Shown: positions 19,027-26,800 of the stretch, in pieces
How the letters are laid out: each line of letters starts with the position of its first letter
How positions within the stretch are numbered: the stretch's first letter is position 1
Assembly (NCBI RefSeq): GCF_000657795.2
Contig: NZ_JHEP02000021.1
Location: 1 to 47,240, forward strand
Source of the DNA: Bordetella pseudohinzii
GTDB taxonomy: Bacteria; Pseudomonadota; Gammaproteobacteria; Burkholderiales; Burkholderiaceae_B
Reading direction: 5' to 3'
Length of the DNA stretch: 47,240 bases
Program-made: the position numbers and the translations under genes
The notes under the pieces: model-generated
Databases searched by the model: none
Told to the model about the DNA's origin: nothing
The model's input: the letters and a program-made list of their open reading frames with translations, nothing else

Positions 19027-19055
19027 TGTCAGGGATGCTCACCAGATCCCTGACA
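19027..19055. repeat. Perfect 10-bp inverted repeat after the HerA-like gene
   Basis: TGTCAGGGAT (19027-19036) and ATCCCTGACA (19046-19055) are perfect arms around a 9-bp loop. No T-run follows, so it is not a classical intrinsic terminator. TGACAG recurs directly after it (19051-19056 and 19061-19066). It lies 17 bp past the ATPase stop and 111 bp before the small lipoprotein gene; it could be a transcript-stabilising hairpin or an operator. Confidence 0.55.
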
Positions 19056-19165
19056 GTGTGTGACAGCGCGGGGGCAGGCATTTCGGCGGGTTTCAAGCCT
19101 GTATCGGTCCGCGCGGCGGCGGCGCATCATGGCCTGGCCGGCATTTGCCGGGATGGAGCAGGTTA

Positions 19166-19318
19166 ATGAATATGATGATGCGCGCCGCGGCCGCCCTGGC
19201 GCTGCTGGGCACCCTGGCCGGATGCGTGGTGGTGCCCGCCAGCCCCGCGCCCAGGCCTCACTACCATGGGCACCCCTATTACTACTATCCGGCCTATCCC
19301 GCGCCGTATTACCGCTGA
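19166..19318 (+). CDS. Small His/Tyr/Pro-rich lipoprotein
   Basis: This 50-residue protein begins MNMMMRAAAALALLGTLAGC. It has a lipoprotein signal peptide with lipobox LAGC, and Cys20 would be lipidated. The mature 31 residues start CVVVPASPAPRP and end HYHGHPYYYYPAYPAPYYR, which is rich in His, Tyr and Pro. GGAG lies 7 bp before the ATG. Similar tiny VVVP-type lipoproteins occur in betaproteobacteria, without known function; the His/Tyr tail suggests surface or metal contact, but this is speculation. Its last 10 bp overlap the 3' end of the convergent transaminase gene. Confidence 0.75.
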   Translation: MNMMMRAAAALALLGTLAGCVVVPASPAPRPHYHGHPYYYYPAYPAPYYR

Positions 19319-20682
19319 TGGCCCAGATGCGCCGCGGTATCGTCCAGCACGCGCGCAAAGCGCGCCACCATGTCGCGCACCTGGGCCGCGGTGATGATGA
19401 GCGGCGGGCAGAAGGCGATCGTGTCCTGGATGCCGCGCACGATCAGGCCATGGTCGTGCGCGCGCTCATAGGCATAGGCGCCGGCGCTGCCCAGGGGCTC
19501 GAAGGGCGTGCGCCTGGCTTTATCGGCCACCAGCTCCACGCCGGCGATCAGGCCCACGCTGCGGATCTCGCCCACCAGGGGATGATCGGCCAGCGCATGC
19601 AGCTCCTGGCGCAGGATCTCGCCCATTTCGGCGCCATGGGCGATCAGGCCGCGCTCGTCGATGATGCGCAGGTTCTCGAGCGCCACGGCCGTGGCCACGG
19701 GGTGGCCGCTGGCCGTGTAGCCATGGCCGAAGGTGCCCAGGCGGCCGCTGTATTCCTCGATGACGTCGGCCACCTTGGCGTTGATCAGCACCGCGCCCAG
19801 CGGCTGATAGGATGAGGTGATCTGCTTGGACAGCACCATCAGATCGGGTTCGATGCCGAAGACGTCGCTGCCGAAGCGCTTGCCCAGCCGGCCGAAGCCG
19901 GTGATGACTTCGTCGGCGATCACCAGGATGTCGTACTTGCGGCAAACGGCCTGGATCTTCTGCCAATAGGTGCGCGGCGGCACGATGACGCCGCCCGCGC
20001 CCATGACCGGCTCGCCGATGAAGGCGGCCACGGTGTCGGGGCCTTCGCGCAGGATGAGCGCCTCGAGCTCATCGGCCATGCGGGTGGCGAAATCTTCTTC
20101 GCTTTCGCCCGGCAGGCCATGGCGGTAATAGTGAGGGCAGGCGGTATGCAGGATCTGGGGCAGGGGCAGGTCAAAGCCCTTGTGGTTGCCCGCCAGGCCG
20201 GTCAGGCTGGCCGAGGCGACCGTCACGCCGTGGTAGCCGCGCTGGCGCGCGATGATTTTCTTCTTGTTTTCGCGGCCCAGCGCATTGCTGTAGTACCAGA
20301 CCAGCTTGACGACGGTGTCGTTGGCCTCGGAGCCGGAGTTGGTGAAGAAGGCCCGCGCCATGCGGCCCTCGGTGTAGTCGATCAGGCGCTGCGAAAGCTC
20401 GATCACGCTGGGATGTGATTTGTGCGTGAAGGTATGGTAGTAGGGCAGCTCTTGCAGCTGGCGCGCGGCGGCATCGACCAGGCGCGGTTCGCCAAAGCCC
20501 ACGGCCACGCTCCACAGGCCTGACATCCCCTCCAGATAGCGGTTGCCCTTGTCGTCGTAGACATAGATGCCTTCGCCGCGCGTCATGATGCGCGGCCCGA
20601 CCTGGGCGTGCTTGACCGCGTTGGTATAGGAATGCAGTTGATACTGGACGTCTTGCTGTTGGGCCTGGCTGAGGTTGGACAT
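19309..20682 (-). CDS. Class III aminotransferase, SpuC-like (putrescine/omega-amine:pyruvate)
   Basis: This PLP-dependent transaminase has 457 residues. The motifs are FTNSGSEANDTVVKLVWYY, the GYHGVTVASASLTG segment, LVIADEVITGFGRLGKRFG with the PLP-contacting Asp, and the Schiff-base lysine K286 in SKQITSSYQPLGAV. Length and motifs match omega-transaminases of the SpuC type, which use pyruvate to accept amino groups from putrescine or other terminal amines. The start is ATG at 20682 (MSNLSQAQQQ), with GGAA about 7 bp upstream. It is divergent from ghrA-like 20795 and lies just beyond the polyamine/GABA operon, which would supply or use its products. The substrate is inferred. Confidence 0.9.
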   Translation of the reverse strand: MSNLSQAQQQDVQYQLHSYTNAVKHAQVGPRIMTRGEGIYVYDDKGNRYLEGMSGLWSVAVGFGEPRLVDAAARQLQELPYYHTFTHKSHPSVIELSQRLIDYTEGRMARAFFTNSGSEANDTVVKLVWYYSNALGRENKKKIIARQRGYHGVTVASASLTGLAGNHKGFDLPLPQILHTACPHYYRHGLPGESEEDFATRMADELEALILREGPDTVAAFIGEPVMGAGGVIVPPRTYWQKIQAVCRKYDILVIADEVITGFGRLGKRFGSDVFGIEPDLMVLSKQITSSYQPLGAVLINAKVADVIEEYSGRLGTFGHGYTASGHPVATAVALENLRIIDERGLIAHGAEMGEILRQELHALADHPLVGEIRSVGLIAGVELVADKARRTPFEPLGSAGAYAYERAHDHGLIVRGIQDTIAFCPPLIITAAQVRDMVARFARVLDDTAAHLGHQR

Positions 20683-20794
20683 GGGAGGTTTCCGGAAGTG
20701 GCCGCGCGCGGCGGCCCGTAGCGTGGCTTTCGGCCTGTTATATGATCGGGACATTATCCAACAATCCCGCGCATCGCATCGCGCCGAGTCCACC

Positions 20795-21727
20795 GTGAAG
20801 ATCATTTTTTCCTCCAGCCACGAAATCGAACCCGCCGAATGGCTCCAGCCCCTGGCCGAGGCCGTGCCGGGCGCCGAGGTCGTGATGTGGCATGAAGACC
20901 TGCCGGCGCAGGATGCGGAGATCGCTGTGGTCTGGGGACCGCCGGCCGGCCTGTTCGAGCGCGAGCGCAAGCTGCGGGTGGCCTTCAACCTGGGGGCGGG
21001 CGTGGACGCCTTGTTCCGTTTGCCGACGCTGCCGGCCGACCTGCCCATCGTCCGTCTCGAGGACGCCGGCATGGCGGTGCAGATGGCCGAGTACGCCGCG
21101 CATGCGCTGGTGCGCGCCAGCCGCCAGTTCGATCAATACGAAAGCCTGCAGCGGGAAGGCCGCTGGCAGCCCCTGCCCGAGTTGGACCGCGGCCTATGGC
21201 CGGTCGGTGTGCTGGGCATGGGCGTGATGGGCGCGCGCGTGGCCAGCAGCCTGGCCGGCCTGGACTATCCGGTGGCCGGCTGGTCGCGCAGCGGCAATGC
21301 GCCCGAGGGCGTACAGGCCTTCGGCGGACGCGATGCGCTGGATGCCTTTCTGCGCCGCACGCGGGTGCTCATCAATACCCTGCCCCTGACCGACGACACG
21401 CGCGACCTGCTGTGCCGCGAGACGCTGTCCAAGCTGCTGCCGGGCGCCTATCTCATCAATATGGGCCGCGGCGCCCATCTGGTCGAGGAAGACCTGCTGG
21501 CGCTGCTCGACAGCGGCCATATGGCCGGCGCCACGCTGGACGTGTTCCGCACCGAGCCGCTGCCGGCCGGCCATCCCTTCTGGACGCATCCGCGCGTGAC
21601 CATCACCCCCCACGTGGCGGCCCTGAGCCTGCGCCGCGAGACCATTGCCCAGGTCGCGGGCAAGATCCGCGCCTATCTGCGCGGCGAACCGCTGTCGGGC
21701 ACGGTGTCGCGCGAGCGCGGTTATTGA
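20795..21727 (+). CDS. ghrA: Glyoxylate/hydroxypyruvate reductase A-like D-2-hydroxyacid dehydrogenase
   Basis: The product has 310 residues and belongs to the GhrA branch. The NAD(P)-binding motif VGVLGMGVMGARVASSL, the catalytic Arg region NTLPLTDDTRDLL / NMGRGAHLVEEDLL, the FRTEPLP Glu region and the catalytic His in ITPHVAALS are present. It probably reduces glyoxylate or hydroxypyruvate in the cytoplasm. The best start is GTG at 20795 (VKIIFSSSHEIEP), which gives the family length; upstream open frame is not conserved. The -10-like TATATGAT at about 20737-20744 may be its promoter. Confidence 0.88.
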   Translation: MKIIFSSSHEIEPAEWLQPLAEAVPGAEVVMWHEDLPAQDAEIAVVWGPPAGLFERERKLRVAFNLGAGVDALFRLPTLPADLPIVRLEDAGMAVQMAEYAAHALVRASRQFDQYESLQREGRWQPLPELDRGLWPVGVLGMGVMGARVASSLAGLDYPVAGWSRSGNAPEGVQAFGGRDALDAFLRRTRVLINTLPLTDDTRDLLCRETLSKLLPGAYLINMGRGAHLVEEDLLALLDSGHMAGATLDVFRTEPLPAGHPFWTHPRVTITPHVAALSLRRETIAQVAGKIRAYLRGEPLSGTVSRERGY

Positions 21728-21728
21728 C

Positions 21729-21767
21729 GCGGGGGAGGCCCCCCGCGCCGGCCGCCTCGCGGCGGCC
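21729..21767. terminator. Two GC-rich hairpins between convergent genes
   Basis: GCGGGGG (21729-21735) pairs with CCCCCGC (21740-21746), and GGCCGCC (21750-21756) pairs with GGCGGCC (21761-21767). Neither is followed by a T-run. Their place between ghrA-like and the end of the ten-gene operon suggests a shared transcription end or 3'-end protection. Confidence 0.5.
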
Positions 21768-21769
21768 GT

Positions 21770-23254
21770 TCAGAGCTTGAACCAGGTGGACTTGATCGCG
21801 GTGTATTTCTCCAGCGCGTGCAAGGACTTGTCGCGGCCGAAGCCGGATTGCTTGACGCCGCCGAAGGGCACGCTGACATCGCCGTCGAAATAGCAGTTCA
21901 CCCAGACCAGGCCGGCGCGCAGCTGGCGCGAGACGCGGTGAGCGCGCGACAAGTCGGCGGTCCACAGGCCCGAGCCCAGGCCGTATTCAGAGCGGTTGGC
22001 CAGGGCCAGCACTTCTTCCTCGGTCTCGAATTGCGTGACCGCCAGCACGGGGCCGAAGATTTCTTCCTTGATGATGGTCAGGTCGGGTGTGGCGCACTCG
22101 AAGATGGTGGGCTCGACGTAGTAGCCGCCCGTTTCGCCGCGCACCCGCTTGCCGCCCACGCGCAGGCGTGCGCCTTCGCGGCTGCCGGCCTCGACGTATT
22201 GCATCACGCGGGCCAGCTGCCGTTCGTCGACGATGGCGCCCATCATCGAGGACGGGTCCAGCGGGTTGCCCGGCTGCATCTTGGCGGCCCAGGCCTCGAC
22301 CTTCTCCATGAAGGCTTCGTAGATGGCCTTGTGCACGTACAGCCGCGAGCCGGCGATGCAGACTTCCCCCTGGTTGTTGAAAATGCCCACGGCGGCGGCC
22401 AGCGCGGCGCGGTCCAGGTCCGGGCAGTCGTCAAAGATGATGTGGGGCGATTTGCCGCCGCACTCCAGCCAGACCTGCTTGAGGTTGGACTGGCCCGAGT
22501 ACTCCATGAAGCGCTTGCCGGTGGCGGTCGAACCGGTGAAGGCCAGGCAGTCCACGTCCATGTGCAGGCCCAGCGCGCGGCCGGCGACCGGACCGGTGCC
22601 GGGCGTGACGTTGAACACGCCCGGCGGGATGCCGGCGGCTTCGGCCAGTTCGGCCAGTTTCAGGGCCGTGAGCGAAGATTGTTCGGCCGGCTTGAGGATG
22701 ACGCTGTTGCCGGCGGCCAGCGCGGGCGCGACTTTCCAGCTGGCCATCAGCAGCGGGTAGTTCCAGGGCACGACGGCGGCGACCACGCCCAGCGGCTCGC
22801 GGGTGATGGTGGCCAGCGAATCGCCATCGGTGGGGGCGATTTCGTCGTACAGCTTGTCGATGGCTTCGGCATACCAGGCATAGGTCGTGGCCGATTCCGG
22901 GATGTCGAAAGCCAGGGTGTCCGAGATGGGCTTGCCCATGTCCAGCGTTTCGATGAGCGCCAGCTCCTCGCTGTTGTCGCGGATCAACTGGGCCAGCTTC
23001 AGTAGTCTGGCCTTGCGCTCGCGGCGCGGCAGGCGCGACCACACGCCCTCCTCGAAGGCGCGGCGGGCGGCGGCCACGGCGCGGTCGATGTCGGCCGCCG
23101 AGCAGCTGGCCACTTGCGTCAGACGCTCGCCGGTGGCCGGATTGATGGCGTCGATGGGCGTCTCGCCGCCCTCGACCCATTGTCCGTCGATATAAGCCTT
23201 GTTTTGCAGGCGCACCGATTGGGCGCGCGCCTGCCAATGCGCGAGTGTCGTCAT
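21770..23254 (-). CDS. Aldehyde dehydrogenase, PuuC-like
   Basis: This NAD(P)-dependent aldehyde dehydrogenase has 494 residues. The catalytic cysteine is C299 in NNQGEVCIAGS, the catalytic Glu lies in WLECGGKSPHII, and PWNYPLLMASWKVAPALAAGN and GFTGSTATGK-like (CLAFTGSTATGKRF) are cofactor motifs. The sequence resembles PuuC-type enzymes that oxidise gamma-glutamyl-aminobutyraldehyde, aminobutyraldehyde or related aldehydes. The start is ATG at 23254, with AGGAG 7 bp upstream, overlapping the EamA stop (ATGA). It is the last gene of the operon and would oxidise the aldehyde produced by transamination of an amine or GABA. Confidence 0.93.
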   Translation of the reverse strand: MTTLAHWQARAQSVRLQNKAYIDGQWVEGGETPIDAINPATGERLTQVASCSAADIDRAVAAARRAFEEGVWSRLPRRERKARLLKLAQLIRDNSEELALIETLDMGKPISDTLAFDIPESATTYAWYAEAIDKLYDEIAPTDGDSLATITREPLGVVAAVVPWNYPLLMASWKVAPALAAGNSVILKPAEQSSLTALKLAELAEAAGIPPGVFNVTPGTGPVAGRALGLHMDVDCLAFTGSTATGKRFMEYSGQSNLKQVWLECGGKSPHIIFDDCPDLDRAALAAAVGIFNNQGEVCIAGSRLYVHKAIYEAFMEKVEAWAAKMQPGNPLDPSSMMGAIVDERQLARVMQYVEAGSREGARLRVGGKRVRGETGGYYVEPTIFECATPDLTIIKEEIFGPVLAVTQFETEEEVLALANRSEYGLGSGLWTADLSRAHRVSRQLRAGLVWVNCYFDGDVSVPFGGVKQSGFGRDKSLHALEKYTAIKSTWFKL

Positions 23255-24141
23255 GAGGGTCTCCTGGGCGCGGCGCGCCGGGTCACGAGGAATACGCCGG
23301 CGCCCACGATGAGCGCCATGCCGGCGACGGCCAGGCCGTCGGGCGGGCGATTGAACAGAAAGGTGCTGAAGGCCATGGCCATCAACAGGTGGCAGTAGTT
23401 CAGGGGCGCCAGCGTCGAGGCCTCGACGCGCTGGAAGGCCGCGATCAGCAGGATCTGGGCCACCCCGTTGCACACGCCCATGGCGATGATGAAGAGCCAG
23501 TCGGCCGCGTCCGGCCAGGGGTCGGGCAGGAAAAACGGCGCGGGCAGCGCCGTCATCGCCAGGCAGACAAAGGCCGTATAGGCGTACTGCACATGGCTCG
23601 CGACCTTGCCGGCGAGCTTGCGGGTCAGCACTTGGAAGACGGCATAGGCAAGCGCCGATATCGCCATCAGCGCCGTGCCCAGCGCCGGCAGGTTGCCGCC
23701 GGGGCGCACGATAAGCAGCATGCCCGCGAAGCCGGCCGCCACGGCCAGCCATTGCGCCCGGCCGACCTTCTCGCCCAGCAGCCAGGGCGAGAGCGCGACC
23801 ACGATGAGCGGCGAGGTGAAGTAGATGGCCGTGGCTTCGGACAAGGGCATCCAGATGAGCGCCGTCATGAAGCAGGTGCCCACCGTGCCCAGGGCCAGGC
23901 CGCGCGCCAGCAGCAGGCGCTTGGCGGGCTGGCGCGACCAGCGGGGCGCGCCGCCCCGGCTGGCCAGCAGGAACAGCGCGATGGTGGCCACCGCGCCATA
24001 GCGCATGATGTTGAGAAAGGGCGCGGGGTAATAGGCCAGCATATGCTTGGAGGCCGCGTCGAAGCTCGCCAGGGCGACGAGCGCGGCCAGGAAGCAGAGA
24101 ATGCCGGCGGCGCGCGATGGCGCCGCCTTGACGGTGTTCAT
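23251..24141 (-). CDS. EamA/DMT-family permease in the polyamine/GABA operon
   Basis: This inner-membrane protein has 296 residues, about 10 membrane helices and two EamA repeats (SFDAASKHMLAYYPAPFLNIMRYG in the first; VLTRKLAGKVASHVQYAYT in the second). DMT carriers of this kind export or import small metabolites. It is translationally coupled at both ends, with ATGA overlaps to the M20 gene (24138-24141) and the aldehyde dehydrogenase (23251-23254), so it belongs to the operon. It may export an intermediate or import a substrate; direction cannot be read from the sequence. Confidence 0.9.
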   Translation of the reverse strand: MNTVKAAPSRAAGILCFLAALVALASFDAASKHMLAYYPAPFLNIMRYGAVATIALFLLASRGGAPRWSRQPAKRLLLARGLALGTVGTCFMTALIWMPLSEATAIYFTSPLIVVALSPWLLGEKVGRAQWLAVAAGFAGMLLIVRPGGNLPALGTALMAISALAYAVFQVLTRKLAGKVASHVQYAYTAFVCLAMTALPAPFFLPDPWPDAADWLFIIAMGVCNGVAQILLIAAFQRVEASTLAPLNYCHLLMAMAFSTFLFNRPPDGLAVAGMALIVGAGVFLVTRRAAPRRPS

Positions 24142-25400
24142 GGCTTGGCGATCCCCGCATGGCTGAGCATGGCGCCCAGGAGCACGTTGGCGCCAGCCTC
24201 CAGGTGCTCGGGCTTGGCGTCCTCGACCTCGTTGTGGCTGATGCCGTCCTTGCAGGGCACGAAGATCATGGCCGTGGGCGTGACCGTGGCGACGTAGACG
24301 GCGTCGTGGCCGGCGCCGGTGACGATGTCCATCTCCGACAGGCCGCGGGCCCGCGCCTGCTCGCGCACCGCCTCGATGAGCTCGGGGGCGAAGGGCGTGG
24401 GCGGGAAGTGCTGCACGTCCTGCAGGTCCACTTGCACCGGATAGCCGGCCAGCTCGCCCCGGGCCAGGGCCTGGCAGGCCTGGCGCAGCCGGGCGTCCAT
24501 CTCGGCCAGCTTTTCGGCGTTCTCATGGCGCAGGTCGGCCGTGAAAGAGACTTTTCCGGGGATGACGTTGCGCGAGGAGGGGTAGACGTTGGCCACGCCC
24601 ACCGTGCCGCGTCCCTGCGGCGCGTAGTCCAGCGCGATGCGGATGACTTCCTGCATGAGATGGGTGGCGGCGTACAGGGCGTCGCGGCGCAGCGGCATGG
24701 GCGTGGGGCCGGCGTGGGCCTCCATGCCGGTCACGGTGATGTCGTACCAGCGCAGGCCCAGCGAGCCCGTCACCACGCCGATCATCTTGTCTTCGGCCTC
24801 CAGGATGGGGCCCTGTTCGATATGCGCCTCGAAGTATTTGCCCAGTTTGCGCTGGCCGACGGGTTCGCTGCCGGCATAGCCGATGCGGGCGAGCTCGTCG
24901 CGCACCGACTTGCCGTCTAGGTCGCGGGCCGACAGGGCGGTCTCCAGCGGGAAGACATTGCAGAAGACGCCCGAACCCATCATGACCGGCACGAAGCGCG
25001 TGCCTTCTTCATTGGTCCAGATGACCAGCTCCAGCGGGGCTTCGGTCTGGATGCCGCGCTCTTGCAGCGTGCGCATGACTTCCAGCCCGGCCATGACGCC
25101 GAAGCAGCCGTCGAATTTGCCGCCCGTGGGCTGGGTATCGATATGGCTGCCCGTCGCCACCGACAGCTTGGACGGATCGGCGCCGGGACGCCGGCCGAAG
25201 ATGTTGCCCACCTGGTCGACGGTGATTTCCAGGCCGGCTTCCCGCATCCAGCCCACCACCAGGTCGCGTCCCTGGCCGTCCAGTTCGGTCAGGGCCAGAC
25301 GGCAGTTGCCGCCTTTTTCCGTGGCGCCGATGCGCGCCAGCTCCATCAGGGATTGCCACAGACGCTGGCCATTGATCGAAATATCGGAAATCGTGCTCAT
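24138..25400 (-). CDS. M20-family Zn-dependent amidase (hydantoinase/carbamoylase type)
   Basis: The product has 420 residues and is a metallo-peptidase-fold amidohydrolase. Metal-binding motifs are GSHIDTQPTGGKFDGCFGV, WTNEEGTRF and ISHNEVEDAKPEHL; the dimerisation lid carries LRWYDITVTGMEAHAGPTPM. The family includes N-carbamoyl-L-amino acid hydrolase, beta-ureidopropionase and allantoate amidohydrolase. It would hydrolyse an N-carbamoyl or N-acyl bond in the cytoplasm. AGGAGT lies 5 bp before the ATG. Its place between an acetylpolyamine amidohydrolase and an aldehyde dehydrogenase suggests an acyl- or carbamoyl-amine substrate, which is inference. Confidence 0.9.
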   Translation of the reverse strand: MSTISDISINGQRLWQSLMELARIGATEKGGNCRLALTELDGQGRDLVVGWMREAGLEITVDQVGNIFGRRPGADPSKLSVATGSHIDTQPTGGKFDGCFGVMAGLEVMRTLQERGIQTEAPLELVIWTNEEGTRFVPVMMGSGVFCNVFPLETALSARDLDGKSVRDELARIGYAGSEPVGQRKLGKYFEAHIEQGPILEAEDKMIGVVTGSLGLRWYDITVTGMEAHAGPTPMPLRRDALYAATHLMQEVIRIALDYAPQGRGTVGVANVYPSSRNVIPGKVSFTADLRHENAEKLAEMDARLRQACQALARGELAGYPVQVDLQDVQHFPPTPFAPELIEAVREQARARGLSEMDIVTGAGHDAVYVATVTPTAMIFVPCKDGISHNEVEDAKPEHLEAGANVLLGAMLSHAGIAKP

Positions 25401-25415
25401 GATCTACTCCTGTGT

Positions 25416-26480
25416 TCAAACGGTGGCCGGCGACAGGCCCTGCAGAAAGGCGTCGAGCGCCGGCCCGATGCTCTCCACCATATAGCCGCCTTCCTGGACG
25501 ACCACAGTGGGCAGCGCCAGCGACTGGATGCGCTCGCCGATGTGGCGATAGGCGTCCAGGTCGAGCTTGAGCACGCTGATGGGATCGTCCTTGTAGGTGT
25601 CAAAGCCCAGGGCCAGCACCAGGGCCTGGGGGCGATAGTCGCGCAGGGCCACCAGGGCGCTGTCCAGGGTCTGCAGGAAGACGTCGTTGTTGGCGCCGTG
25701 CGGCAGCGGGAAATTGAGGTTGTAGCCGTGGCCGCTGCCATAGCCGCGCTCATGGGCGTAGCCGGTGTAGAAGGGGTAGTAGCCGGTCGGGTCGGCGTGC
25801 AGCGACAGCGTCATCACGTCGGCGCGCTGATAGAAGATGTTTTGGGTGCCGTCGCCGTGGTGCGCATCCACGTCCAGCACGGCCACGCGCTTCCAGGTCT
25901 GGGTCAGGCGCTGGGCGGCCGCCGCGCTGCTGTTCAGATAGCAGAAACCGCCGGCGCGGTCGCGGTGGGCGTGATGGCCGGAGGGGCGGCACAGGGCGTA
26001 GGCCGTGCCCGCGTGCTGGCGCACCCAGTCGGCGGCGGCCACGGCATTGTGCGTGGAGCGCAGCGCGGCGCGCCAGGTATGCGGGCCGATGGGGCAGGAC
26101 AGGTCGCTCAGGTAGTAGCCGGTCTGCGCCACGATGGAGGTCGAGGGGCAGGGCGGACGGGCCGGCAGTTCATGGCGTCCGCTGTAGTAGGGCGACAGAT
26201 TGGGCAGGACCTCGGGGCCGGGATCCAGGCCCTGGTCGCGCAGCGCCTGCCAGCGCTCATAGGCGTGTTCCAGATAATCGAGATAGGCTTCGCTGTGCAC
26301 GCCGGCCAGCGGTTCGCGGCCGAAGTCGGGCGGCGTCTCGACGCCGACGCCGCGCGATTGCAGCAAGGCGCGCAGCGTCTCGGCGCGCGCCGGCACATCG
26401 GTCGGGGCGCTGATGCGGCCCAGCCGCATGAATTGCCGCGGCAGGTGTTGCAGTTGTTCTTCGGAAAAAAAAGCCTTCAT
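25416..26480 (-). CDS. Acetylpolyamine amidohydrolase-like deacetylase (second copy)
   Basis: This 354-residue zinc enzyme belongs to the same branch as the protein at 1190-2209. Active-site residues are H169-H170 (RPSGHHAHRDRAGG), zinc ligands D205 and H207 (LDVDAHHGDG) and D294 (LGFD), and Y333 (QEGGY). CPIGPHTWRAAL matches the acetylpolyamine amidohydrolase motif. A 96-103 insert (LSPYYSGRH) is absent from the other copy. GAGGA lies 5 bp before the ATG. The position inside a transaminase/dehydrogenase operon fits deacetylation of an N-acetylated diamine before the free amine is oxidised. Its true substrate is not shown by the sequence. Confidence 0.92.
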   Translation of the reverse strand: MKAFFSEEQLQHLPRQFMRLGRISAPTDVPARAETLRALLQSRGVGVETPPDFGREPLAGVHSEAYLDYLEHAYERWQALRDQGLDPGPEVLPNLSPYYSGRHELPARPPCPSTSIVAQTGYYLSDLSCPIGPHTWRAALRSTHNAVAAADWVRQHAGTAYALCRPSGHHAHRDRAGGFCYLNSSAAAAQRLTQTWKRVAVLDVDAHHGDGTQNIFYQRADVMTLSLHADPTGYYPFYTGYAHERGYGSGHGYNLNFPLPHGANNDVFLQTLDSALVALRDYRPQALVLALGFDTYKDDPISVLKLDLDAYRHIGERIQSLALPTVVVQEGGYMVESIGPALDAFLQGLSPATV

Positions 26481-26490
26481 GGTCGTCCTC

Positions 26491-26781
26491 TCAGGCCTTC
26501 TTGATTTCGATCTCGACGAACACGAACTCCGTGTCGTTGGGGTTGATGACGTTGTGCTCCACGCCGATCTGCCGGCTATAGGCCACGCCGGTGGTCAGCT
26601 GGCTCTCGCGCGGGCCGTCCGGCGTTTCCAGCAGCAGCTTGCCGGTGGTCTGCGGCACGACGACGTAGTGCATGCCATGGCGATGCCAGCCGGTTTCGCC
26701 GCCGGGCGGAAACCGCCATTCGGTCACGGTGACGTGTTCGTTGTCGATCTGTACGGTGGGGATGGCCGCAGGACGTTGCAT
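26491..26781 (-). CDS. Small single-domain cupin
   Basis: The product has 96 residues and forms one cupin barrel. The metal-binding motif has two His in GETGWHRHGMHYVVVP, and a second His lies in GVEHNVINPNDTEF. I chose the ATG at 26781 because GGAG lies 6-7 bp upstream; a start at 26793 is in frame but lacks a site. The role is unknown. Small cupins in catabolic operons often bind metals or sense ligands. It is co-transcribed 10 bp after the transaminase gene and just before the deacetylase. Confidence 0.85.
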   Translation of the reverse strand: MQRPAAIPTVQIDNEHVTVTEWRFPPGGETGWHRHGMHYVVVPQTTGKLLLETPDGPRESQLTTGVAYSRQIGVEHNVINPNDTEFVFVEIEIKKA

Positions 26782-26800
26782 AGGGGTCTCCATGGTCTTG

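Noticed and set aside
25416-26480. Reading the deacetylase as a true histone- or acetoin-related deacetylase
   Set aside because: Motifs such as CPIGPHTW and the operon context fit the acetylpolyamine amidohydrolase branch better; no acetoin (acu/aco) genes are near.
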